Assembly (NCBI GenBank): GCA_011390365.1
Contig: JAABSM010000003.1
Coordinates: 1-64,000, forward strand
Length of the DNA stretch: 64,000 nt
Reading direction: 5' to 3'
Source: Gammaproteobacteria bacterium
GTDB lineage: Bacteria; Pseudomonadota; Gammaproteobacteria; Chromatiales; Chromatiaceae
Below, one piece after another: positions 10,581 to 17,926 of the stretch. Both the position numbers and the translations under genes were made by a program. The notes under the pieces are model-generated. The model worked only from the letters and a program-made list of their open reading frames with translations. It had not been told where the DNA came from and made no database searches. How positions within the stretch are numbered: the stretch's first letter is position 1; each line of letters begins with the position of its first letter.

Positions 10581-11429
10581 ATGAAAGGTACTCCACTGCT
10601 GATTGATCAATTGCTGGATTTGTCCCGGGCCAACGTCATGGGGATACTCAACGTTACCCCGGACTCCTTCTCCGACGGGGGCCGTTTCGATTCCCTGGAC
10701 AAGGCGCTGGAGCAGGCAATCACCATGGAGCGGCAGGGTGCCGATATCATTGATATCGGCGGTGAATCCACACGGCCAGGGGCCAGAGGTGTCTCGGTTC
10801 AGGAGGAGATGGACCGGGTCATGCCCGTGGTTGATGCGGTCACCCAGGCGCTTGCGATACCCGTCTCCATCGATACCAGCAAACCGGAGGTGATGCGCGA
10901 GGCGGTTGCCCGCGGCGCAGCCCTGATCAATGACGTCAGGGCGTTGCGCGAGGCCGGGGCGCTGGATGCGGCGGCGGAGTTGCGCGTTCCCGTCTGCCTG
11001 ACGCACATGCTCGGACAGCCCCGTACCATGCAGCAGAGGCCGGCCTACAAGGACGTGGTCGAAGAGGTGTTGGGCTTTCTCGAAGAGCGGGTAACCACCT
11101 GCGTCGACCGCGGCATCGCCCGCCAGGCCATTGTCGTCGATCCCGGTTTCGGCTTCGGTAAAACGCTTTCAAATAATATTGAACTTATGAGGCGGCTGAG
11201 TGTTTTCGGGCGATTGGGGTTGCCGCTACTGGTTGGGGTCTCGCGCAAGCGCATGATCGGCGCGATGCTGGGTGACGCGCCGGTGGAACGGCGGGTTCAC
11301 GGTAGCGTCGCCGCCGCGATGCTGGCCGTTCAGCGGGGCGCCTCCATCGTCCGGGTCCATGATGTGCAGGCCACCGTAGATGCGCTCAGAGTCATGGAAG
11401 GGGTGTCGGAGACGGGACCAGCGGCATGA
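10581..11429 (+). CDS. folP: Dihydropteroate synthase
   Basis: This 282-residue TIM-barrel enzyme of folate synthesis condenses p-aminobenzoate with 6-hydroxymethyl-7,8-dihydropterin diphosphate in the cytoplasm. Visible motifs are GILNVTPDSFSDGG (loop 1), IDIGGESTRPGA (loop 2), PVSIDTSKPEV, LINDVRAL, DPGFGFGKT and VGVSRKRMIG near the C-terminus, all in the usual order. Length is normal. In many gammaproteobacteria the order is ftsH-folP-glmM. Here glmM is absent and the pilB block follows, so the cluster has been rearranged. Confidence 0.95.
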   Translation: MKGTPLLIDQLLDLSRANVMGILNVTPDSFSDGGRFDSLDKALEQAITMERQGADIIDIGGESTRPGARGVSVQEEMDRVMPVVDAVTQALAIPVSIDTSKPEVMREAVARGAALINDVRALREAGALDAAAELRVPVCLTHMLGQPRTMQQRPAYKDVVEEVLGFLEERVTTCVDRGIARQAIVVDPGFGFGKTLSNNIELMRRLSVFGRLGLPLLVGVSRKRMIGAMLGDAPVERRVHGSVAAAMLAVQRGASIVRVHDVQATVDALRVMEGVSETGPAA

Positions 11430-11564
11430 ATATCCCTTGCGGTACACAAAATCGTGGCGCAACGTTTGCGTCTTCACGGGTTCTCTTATAAGGTATGACG
11501 AGAAAATCCCCGTCTTGCGGGACGCAGCAGGATGTTATTCATCAACAATTGAGAAGTAGACGAA

Positions 11565-13286
11565 ATGGCGGCACCCAATAACACCCCTGTCAGGTTGTCT
11601 GGATTGGCCTATCGACTGGTTCAGGACAAGTTGATCACCGAAGACGTTGCCCAGAAGGCCTTTGTTGAAGCCAACAAGAAGAAGCTTCCGTTCGTCGCTT
11701 ATCTTGTCCAGGAAAAGCTTGTCGAGGCGAAGAAGGTGGCGCAGGTCGCCTCCCAGGAGTTCGGGGTGCCGATGCTTGATCTCTCGATACTCGATCTGGA
11801 TCATGCGCCGATCAGTCTCGTCGAGGAGAAGCTGATCAGGGGGCATCATGCGCTACCGCTTTTCAAGCGCGGGAATCGCCTGTTTGTCGGCGTTTCCGAC
11901 CCCACCAACCTGGCCGCGCTGGATGAAATCAAGTTTCATACCGGCTTGTCCACGGAAGCGGTGGTGGTCGAAGAGGACAAACTGGTCAAGACCATTGAAG
12001 ATGCCATGCGCGCCGCCGAGACGACCATGTCCGATATCGCTGGCGGCGATCTGGAAAACATGGATGTCGACTTTGCCGACGACAGAGGGGAGAAGGAGGA
12101 CGACGGCAAGGTGTCGGAAGAGGACGAGGCCCCGATCGTCCGCTTCGCCAACAAGATCCTGCTGGATGCCATCAATCTCGGCGCCTCGGATATCCACATC
12201 GAGCCCTATGAGAAGACCCTGCGCATCCGCTTCCGCCAGGATGGGGTGCTGAGTGAAGTGGCGGCCCTTCCGGCGAACCTGGCGAGCCGTCTTACGGCAC
12301 GTTTCAAGGTCATGTCGCGCATGAATCTGGCGGAGAAGCGGGTGCCTCAGGATGGTCGTATCAGCCTCAAGCTCTCGAAAACCCGCAAGATCGATTTTCG
12401 CGTCAATACCTGCCCGATCCTCTACGGCGAGAAGATCTGTCTGCGTATCCTCGACCCCTCCAGCGCGACCCTGGGTGTCGAAGCGCTCGGATTCGAACCC
12501 AAGCAGAAGGAGGATCTGCTGAAGGCGATCTGGAAGCCCTACGGCATGGTCCTGGTAACCGGCCCCACCGGCAGCGGCAAGACCGTCACCTTGTATACCT
12601 GCGTGAATATTCGCAATGAAGAGGGCGTCAATATCTCCACCGCCGAGGACCCCTGCGAAATCCAGCTCTACGGTATCAATCAGGTAAACGTCAATCCCGC
12701 GGTGGGCCTGACCTTCGCCGAGGCGCTCAAGTCCTTCCTTCGCCAGGATCCGGATATCGTTCTGGTCGGCGAGATTCGTGACCTGGAGACGGGCGGGATC
12801 GCGATCAAGGCGGCACAGACGGGCCATCTGGTGTTGTCCACCCTGCATACCAACGATGCCCCGCAAACCCTGACGCGACTCGTGAACATGGGAGTCCCGC
12901 CGTTCAATATCGCCTCCGCGGTCAACCTGATCCTCGCCCAGCGTCTGGCGCGGCGGTTGTGCAAGGTTTGCAAGGTCGAGGCGGACATTCCCAAGGCCGC
13001 CCTCATCGAAGAGGGCTTCAGCGAAGATGAAGCGGATGATCTCGTCGTCTACAGGGCGGTGGGATGCGATCAGTGCAAGGAAGGCTACAAGGGGCGCGTC
13101 GGTATCTTCCAGGTGATGCCGGTCTCCGAGGAGATGGGCAAGATCATCATGGATAACGGCACCTCCATCGATCTGGCGGAGCAGGCCCAGAAGGAGGGGG
13201 TTTGGGACCTGCGCCAGTCCGGACTGCACAAGGTTCGCATGGGACTGACATCCCTGGAAGAGTTGAACCGGGTAACCAAGGAGTAA
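11565..13286 (+). CDS. pilB: Type IV pilus assembly ATPase PilB
   Basis: This 573-residue hexameric ATPase powers pilus extension from the cytoplasmic face of the inner membrane. An N-terminal MshEN-like domain (about residues 1-150) is followed by the secretion ATPase core. The core has Walker A GPTGSGKT (about 333), the Asp boxes TAEDPCE and VGEIRD, and the His box (LVLSTLHTNDA). A CKVCK...CDQCKEG four-cysteine zinc site sits near the C-terminus, diagnostic for PilB/GspE. The gene is 3 nt from pilC and the block continues through pilD and coaE. No pilin gene lies upstream in this window. Confidence 0.95.
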   Translation: MAAPNNTPVRLSGLAYRLVQDKLITEDVAQKAFVEANKKKLPFVAYLVQEKLVEAKKVAQVASQEFGVPMLDLSILDLDHAPISLVEEKLIRGHHALPLFKRGNRLFVGVSDPTNLAALDEIKFHTGLSTEAVVVEEDKLVKTIEDAMRAAETTMSDIAGGDLENMDVDFADDRGEKEDDGKVSEEDEAPIVRFANKILLDAINLGASDIHIEPYEKTLRIRFRQDGVLSEVAALPANLASRLTARFKVMSRMNLAEKRVPQDGRISLKLSKTRKIDFRVNTCPILYGEKICLRILDPSSATLGVEALGFEPKQKEDLLKAIWKPYGMVLVTGPTGSGKTVTLYTCVNIRNEEGVNISTAEDPCEIQLYGINQVNVNPAVGLTFAEALKSFLRQDPDIVLVGEIRDLETGGIAIKAAQTGHLVLSTLHTNDAPQTLTRLVNMGVPPFNIASAVNLILAQRLARRLCKVCKVEADIPKAALIEEGFSEDEADDLVVYRAVGCDQCKEGYKGRVGIFQVMPVSEEMGKIIMDNGTSIDLAEQAQKEGVWDLRQSGLHKVRMGLTSLEELNRVTKE

Positions 13287-13289
13287 AGC

Positions 13290-14531
13290 ATGGCAGCGAC
13301 AGCGAAAAAGAAGCCGAAGCCCAAGGAACCTAATGTATTTCTATGGACGGCGGTCGACAAGAACGGGAAAAAGAGAAAAGGTGAAATCCAGGTCGATACC
13401 CTTCAGCAAGCCAAGGCTGAGCTGCGCAAACAGGGGATCAACCCGAAATCCGTCAAGAAAAAGCCAAAAGACCTGTTTGGCGGCGGCGGAAAGCCCATTG
13501 AAACTCAGGATATCGCGATCTTCGCGAGGCAGCTCGCGACCATGATGAGTTCGGGCGTGCCCATGGTTCAGGCCTTTGAACTGGTGGGTAACGGCGCCGA
13601 AAAGCCTGCCATGAGAAAGCTGATCATGGGCGTCAAGACCGATCTGGAGTCGGGGACGGCATTGGCGGACTGTCTGGCCAAGCAGCCGATGTATTTCGAT
13701 GATCTGTTTTGCAATCTGGTGCGGGCCGGCGAAGCGGCGGGTGTGCTGGAGGACCTCCTTGACAAGATTGCGACCTACAAGGAAAAGTCGGAGGCGATTA
13801 AAAAGAAGATCAAGAAGGCGCTGAGTTACCCTACCTCGGTGCTTGTCGTGGCGGTAATCGTGACCGTAGTGATCATGTTGTTCGTGATTCCGGAATTTGA
13901 AAGCCTTTTCGCGGGTTTTGGAGCTGATTTGCCGGCATTTACCCAGATGGTGGTCAATATGTCGCGCTGGCTGCAAGTGAATTGGTGGATACTCCTGATC
14001 GCGGTAGTCCTGTTCTTTGTCGCGGTTTCACAGACCCTGAAGCGATCGAGGAAGGCCAGAGATCTAAAAGATGCGGCCATGCTCCATGTGCCGGTTTTCG
14101 GGCAGATTATTGAAAAGGCCGCCGTGGCCCGCTTCGCCAGGACACTGTCCACCATGTTCGCGGCGGGTGTGCCGATGGTCGACGCGCTGGAATCCGTGGC
14201 CGGGGCCACCGGTAATATCGTCTACATGAACGCGGTTATGGATATGCGGGAAGAGGTGGCTACCGGTACATCCTTGACCCAGGCCATGAAAAACGCGGAC
14301 CTCTTCCCGCCCATGGTCGTGCAGATGCTACAGATTGGTGAAGAGTCGGGTGCTATTGACGGCATGTTGTCCAAGGTCGCGGACTTTTACGAAGACGAGG
14401 TCGATAATATGGTCGACTCCCTGAGTAGCTTGATGGAGCCGATGATCATGGCCATTCTCGGTGTCCTCGTCGGTGGCCTGGTCGTCGCCATGTACCTGCC
14501 GATCTTCAAGATGGGCGCGGTGGTTGGCTAA
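13290..14531 (+). CDS. pilC: Type IV pilus inner-membrane platform protein PilC
   Basis: This 413-residue polytopic protein contains two type II secretion F (T2SF) domains. Paired cytoplasmic helical bundles begin at about residue 75 (IFARQLATMMSSGVPMVQA) and 275 (FARTLSTMFAAGVPMVDA), each followed by hydrophobic helices (about 180-205, 225-248 and 385-408). The N-terminal 60 residues are Lys-rich. PilC is the platform on which the PilB and PilT motors act. It is encoded directly after pilB and 6 nt ahead of pilD. Length and duplicated domain layout match the family. Confidence 0.95.
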   Translation: MAATAKKKPKPKEPNVFLWTAVDKNGKKRKGEIQVDTLQQAKAELRKQGINPKSVKKKPKDLFGGGGKPIETQDIAIFARQLATMMSSGVPMVQAFELVGNGAEKPAMRKLIMGVKTDLESGTALADCLAKQPMYFDDLFCNLVRAGEAAGVLEDLLDKIATYKEKSEAIKKKIKKALSYPTSVLVVAVIVTVVIMLFVIPEFESLFAGFGADLPAFTQMVVNMSRWLQVNWWILLIAVVLFFVAVSQTLKRSRKARDLKDAAMLHVPVFGQIIEKAAVARFARTLSTMFAAGVPMVDALESVAGATGNIVYMNAVMDMREEVATGTSLTQAMKNADLFPPMVVQMLQIGEESGAIDGMLSKVADFYEDEVDNMVDSLSSLMEPMIMAILGVLVGGLVVAMYLPIFKMGAVVG

Positions 14532-14537
14532 AGTGAC

Positions 14538-15404
14538 ATGGAGCCAATACTCGCATATACGGTTGTCGGCCTGATCTCGATTTGCGTCGGAAGCTTCCTG
14601 AACGTGGTCATCCATCGGCTGCCGCTGATGATGGAGCGCGCCTGGAAGGAAGAGTGTCGAGAGTTGCTCTCCGAGTCTTCAGATCAGGAGGGGCATGACC
14701 ATGGGGCCGAGCCAGCCCTGAATCTGGCGACCCCGCGTTCGTTCTGTCCGCACTGCGGGCGCCAGATCAGCGCAATGGAGAATATCCCGCTACTCAGCTA
14801 CCTGTTCCTGCGGGGAAAGTGCCGGGGCTGTCGGGCCCCCATCTCATTGCGTTACCCCACGGTGGAGTTGCTCACCATGGTGCTCTCCCTTGTCGTCTAC
14901 TGGCATTTTGGCTGGGGATGGCAGACGCTGGCAATCTTGGCGGTGACATGGGCGTTGATTGCGTTGTCGCTGATTGACTATGATCATCAACTGCTGCCCG
15001 ATGCCATCGTGTTGCCGTTCCTCTGGCTTGGTCTGGTGGTGAGCCTCTTTGACTGGTCCATCGCCCCTTCCGATGCAATCCTTGGGGCAGTGCTGGGATA
15101 CATGTCCTTATGGACCATTTTCCAACTTTTCAGATTGACGACGGGAAAGGAGGGCATGGGGTATGGTGATTTCAAATTACTGGCGTTGTTCGGTGCATGG
15201 GGGGGGGCGGCGAACCTGATACAGATCATGTTGCTCTCGTCCCTGGTTGGCGCCGTCCTTGGCGCGGCGTTGATTGGGTTCGCGGGACGAGAGAGGGGCA
15301 AGCCCATGCCATTTGGTCCATTCATCGCCATCGCCGGTTGGGTCAGCCTGCTTTGGGGCGGCAAGATCAACGAGGCTTATCTTCAATACAGCGGCCTGGG
15401 ATAA
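14538..15404 (+). CDS. pilD: Prepilin leader peptidase / N-methyltransferase PilD
   Basis: This 288-residue integral membrane aspartic peptidase cleaves the prepilin leader and N-methylates the new Phe. The N-terminal hydrophobic helix ends with GSFLNVVIHRLP. The cytoplasmic zinc-binding loop holds two CxxC pairs (CPHC and CRGC). The catalytic aspartates lie in LSLIDYDHQLLPD and GYGDFKLLA (GxGD motif). Seven or eight hydrophobic helices follow the usual pattern. The coaE GTG directly follows its stop. Confidence 0.95.
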   Translation: MEPILAYTVVGLISICVGSFLNVVIHRLPLMMERAWKEECRELLSESSDQEGHDHGAEPALNLATPRSFCPHCGRQISAMENIPLLSYLFLRGKCRGCRAPISLRYPTVELLTMVLSLVVYWHFGWGWQTLAILAVTWALIALSLIDYDHQLLPDAIVLPFLWLGLVVSLFDWSIAPSDAILGAVLGYMSLWTIFQLFRLTTGKEGMGYGDFKLLALFGAWGGAANLIQIMLLSSLVGAVLGAALIGFAGRERGKPMPFGPFIAIAGWVSLLWGGKINEAYLQYSGLG

Positions 15405-16013
15405 GTGGCTCTGGTAGTCGGCCTGACTGGCGGGATAGGCAGCGGTAAAAGCCTTGCTGGAGAGGCGTTTCAGCGCCTCGGGGCGCCGCTGATCGACGCC
15501 GACCAATTGTCGAGGGAGGCTGTTGCGCCTGGTAGCGAGGGCCTTGGGGAGGTAGTTGCCCGGTTCGGCAAGGAGTTTCTCCTTGCTAACGGCGAGCTTG
15601 ACCGCCGTCTGGTGAGGGCGCGCATTTTTCGCGACCCAACCGCTCGCCGGGTTATTGAGGGTATTATACATCCCATCGTTCGCGCTCGCATGGAGGCGTG
15701 GAATGAGACGCAAAAATCCCCATACGTCATTCACATGATCCCCTTGCTGTTAGAGAAAAGACTGGAAGGGACGGTTGACCGGGTGCTGGTTGTCGATGTC
15801 CCTCCCGAGAGGCAGATTTCCCGTGTCATAGCCAGAGATCAGGTATCGGAGAACGAGGTGCGAGCCATTCTCGCCGCTCAGGTCTCCCGCGAAGAGCGGA
15901 TTCACCGGGCCGATGACGTGATCGACAATAGCCGCGGGCTGTTGGAGCTGCAAGCCGCGGTTGAAGCAATGCATCAAGAATACCTTGCGATGAGTCTGAT
16001 GAAAGACCCCTGA
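15405..16013 (+). CDS. coaE: Dephospho-CoA kinase
   Basis: This 202-residue P-loop kinase catalyses the last step of coenzyme A synthesis, phosphorylating the 3'-hydroxyl of dephospho-CoA. Walker A is LTGGIGSGKS at residues 7-16, followed by the DADQLSREAV lid region and VDVPPERQISRVIARD. It starts with GTG immediately after the pilD stop, with no intergenic base. The pilD-coaE-zapD order is conserved in gammaproteobacteria. Confidence 0.95.
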   Translation: MALVVGLTGGIGSGKSLAGEAFQRLGAPLIDADQLSREAVAPGSEGLGEVVARFGKEFLLANGELDRRLVRARIFRDPTARRVIEGIIHPIVRARMEAWNETQKSPYVIHMIPLLLEKRLEGTVDRVLVVDVPPERQISRVIARDQVSENEVRAILAAQVSREERIHRADDVIDNSRGLLELQAAVEAMHQEYLAMSLMKDP

Positions 16014-16156
16014 GTGGCTCAGGGCGGGGGCGCTGGAGGGTGGGATTTGCGGAGTCTATACAACTGTTGCACAATAGTCGGGCAGAGCCGCGCCCAATCC
16101 CGGGCGAGTCCCCTAAACGCTGATCACCATCGGCAACTCAAGAAAACGGGTATGAC

Positions 16157-16933
16157 ATGACGGATTCACAAAGGCGGATTGCCTACGAACATCCCCTGAA
16201 TGAGCGGACCCGTTCATTGTTGCGACTTGAGCACCTTTTCGAACAGACCGAATTTCACATGCCGCAGCCAGAGATCTGGAACACCCGTGCCGCGATCGAC
16301 GGCCTTCTGGGCATTACCAACATCTTTCTTCGTTCTGATTTGAAAGGGGATCTTATCAAGGAGGTGGATCGCTACCGCAAGGCGCTGGAACGATTGGGTC
16401 AGAATCAGACCGTGGATATCGAGCGACTCGATGACATCCTTGATACCTTGGGTGATATTTACAGTAAACTGCAAGGTAGCACCGGATCACCCGGGCATAA
16501 AATGCGCCGCAACGAATTCCTGATGGATATCATGCAGCGGAGCAGTATTCCCGGCGGCAACTGCGCCTTCGATTTGCCGTACTTCCACTACTGGCTACAG
16601 AAGCCAGCGGAGGAGCGAGAGGGGCAGCTTCGGGAATGGATGGGTATATATGTGGACTTCCAGGAGGCGGTGAAAATCATTTTGACACTTATCAGGGATA
16701 GTACCAGCGCCACGGAGGAGGTGGCCAAAGACGGATTCTTTCAACAGACCCTGGATCCGCAGGTTCCTACCCAGATGATTCGCGTCTTCACCCGCTACGG
16801 GGTCGATTATTTTCCCGAGATCAGTGGCGGAAGACACCGCTTTACCGTCAGATTCATGGGCGCGGCCCGTGATGCCAGACCGGCGCAACGGAAAGAGGAT
16901 ATCCCTTTTCTGCTAGCGCGCTGCGTTTTCTGA
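16157..16933 (+). CDS. zapD: Cell division protein ZapD
   Basis: This 258-residue protein of the DUF1342/YacF family bundles FtsZ filaments at midcell. Visible family features are YEHPLNERTRSLLRLE at the N-terminus, then RRNEFLMDIMQR, GGNCAFDLPYFHYWL and a C-terminal beta-rich part (YFPEISGGRHRFTVRF). There is no signal peptide; it is cytoplasmic. The gene is 143 nt after coaE, so it may have its own promoter. The small zinc-finger gene yacG that often follows is not found; a hairpin and the convergent xthA-like gene come next. Confidence 0.93.
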   Translation: MTDSQRRIAYEHPLNERTRSLLRLEHLFEQTEFHMPQPEIWNTRAAIDGLLGITNIFLRSDLKGDLIKEVDRYRKALERLGQNQTVDIERLDDILDTLGDIYSKLQGSTGSPGHKMRRNEFLMDIMQRSSIPGGNCAFDLPYFHYWLQKPAEEREGQLREWMGIYVDFQEAVKIILTLIRDSTSATEEVAKDGFFQQTLDPQVPTQMIRVFTRYGVDYFPEISGGRHRFTVRFMGAARDARPAQRKEDIPFLLARCVF

Positions 16934-16936
16934 TTC

Positions 16937-16972
16937 GCGGCGCCAATGAAAATATTGGCGCAGCTGCACTAG
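16937..16972. terminator. Hairpin between convergent zapD and xthA-like genes
   Basis: GCGCCAAT and ATTGGCGC form a perfect 8-bp stem around GAAAAT. There is no T-run, so termination is only inferred from the convergent position. The right half, GAAAATATTGGCGCAGCTGCACTAG, resembles the ends of the repeats at 36504 and 50434, so the hairpin may be a fragment of that repeat family. Confidence 0.45.
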
Positions 16973-17829
16973 CGCGTAGCCAACTCCGCGGGCGCTGCCT
17001 CCCCGGAAGCTCCCTCCAGGGAAAGCTCGGTCCACACAGGACAGTGATCCGAAGGTTTCTCCATGCCTCGTATGTCATAGGCGATGCCGGAATCTTCGCT
17101 GTTCTTCAGTAGTGCTTCGGTAACCAGGATCAGGTCAATCCGCAGGCCTCTTTTGGGGGCTCTTTCGAAGCCTTTGCTTCGGTAATCGAACCAGCTGAAG
17201 AGATTGTCGACCTGCGGGTGGTGGTGGCGGAATGCGTCATGGAGACCCCAGCCCCTGAGTGCTTCGAGCCACTCCCTCTCCTCCGGGAGAAAGCTGCATT
17301 TGCCGGTTTTCAGCCACCGTTTTGCATTCTCCTCACCGATGCCGATGTCGGCGTCAAGAGGGGCAATATTCATGTCACCGACCACAGCGATCAGGGTATT
17401 CGGATCGTGATCCGTTTCAAGCCAACGCAGGAGATCGGCGTAAAATTTTCTTTTGGCGGGGAACTTGACGGGGTGGTCTCGGTTTTCACCTTGCGGGAAG
17501 TAGCCGTTGATGACCCTCAGTTCCCGTCCGTCGGCAAGAGGGTAATCGGCGGCGATCAGGCGTCGCTGGGCGTCAGGGGTGTCGTCGGGAAGGCCTTTTT
17601 GCACACGGCAAGGCGCGCTTCGGGAGAGGAGGGCGACGCCGTAGTGGGTCTTTTGGCCGAAATACTCCGCGTGGTATCCCAAGTCTTCTACCATCTGGCG
17701 TGGAAAGGCATCGTCCGCTACCTTGGTCTCCTGGATTCCGATGATATCCGGCGCATAACGTTCGGTCAGTTCCCGCAATTGGTGTTCGCGGGTGCGGATG
17801 CTGTTGGTATTGAAGGAGACGAGTTTCAT
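16969..17829 (-). CDS. Exodeoxyribonuclease III (XthA family)
   Basis: This 286-residue AP endonuclease/3'-5' exonuclease belongs to the exonuclease III family and acts in base excision repair. Catalytic landmarks are visible: Asn7 in SFNTNSIR, Glu34 in IQETKV, a VVGDMNIAP motif supplying Asp and Asn, and a terminal SDHCPVW with the catalytic His. Length is slightly above E. coli XthA because of a short Ala-rich tail. It is convergent with zapD. An XthA-versus-ExoA subtype assignment was not made. Confidence 0.92.
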   Translation of the reverse strand: MKLVSFNTNSIRTREHQLRELTERYAPDIIGIQETKVADDAFPRQMVEDLGYHAEYFGQKTHYGVALLSRSAPCRVQKGLPDDTPDAQRRLIAADYPLADGRELRVINGYFPQGENRDHPVKFPAKRKFYADLLRWLETDHDPNTLIAVVGDMNIAPLDADIGIGEENAKRWLKTGKCSFLPEEREWLEALRGWGLHDAFRHHHPQVDNLFSWFDYRSKGFERAPKRGLRIDLILVTEALLKNSEDSGIAYDIRGMEKPSDHCPVWTELSLEGASGEAAPAELATR

Positions 17830-17926
17830 GGCGATGTCATGAGCTGCGGCGATTGGCGGTTTTCAAGCGGAACGCCCCTCTCGCGAGCCAAGCAGGCCGC
17901 GGGAGGGGGTAGGGGGGAGTCAAGGG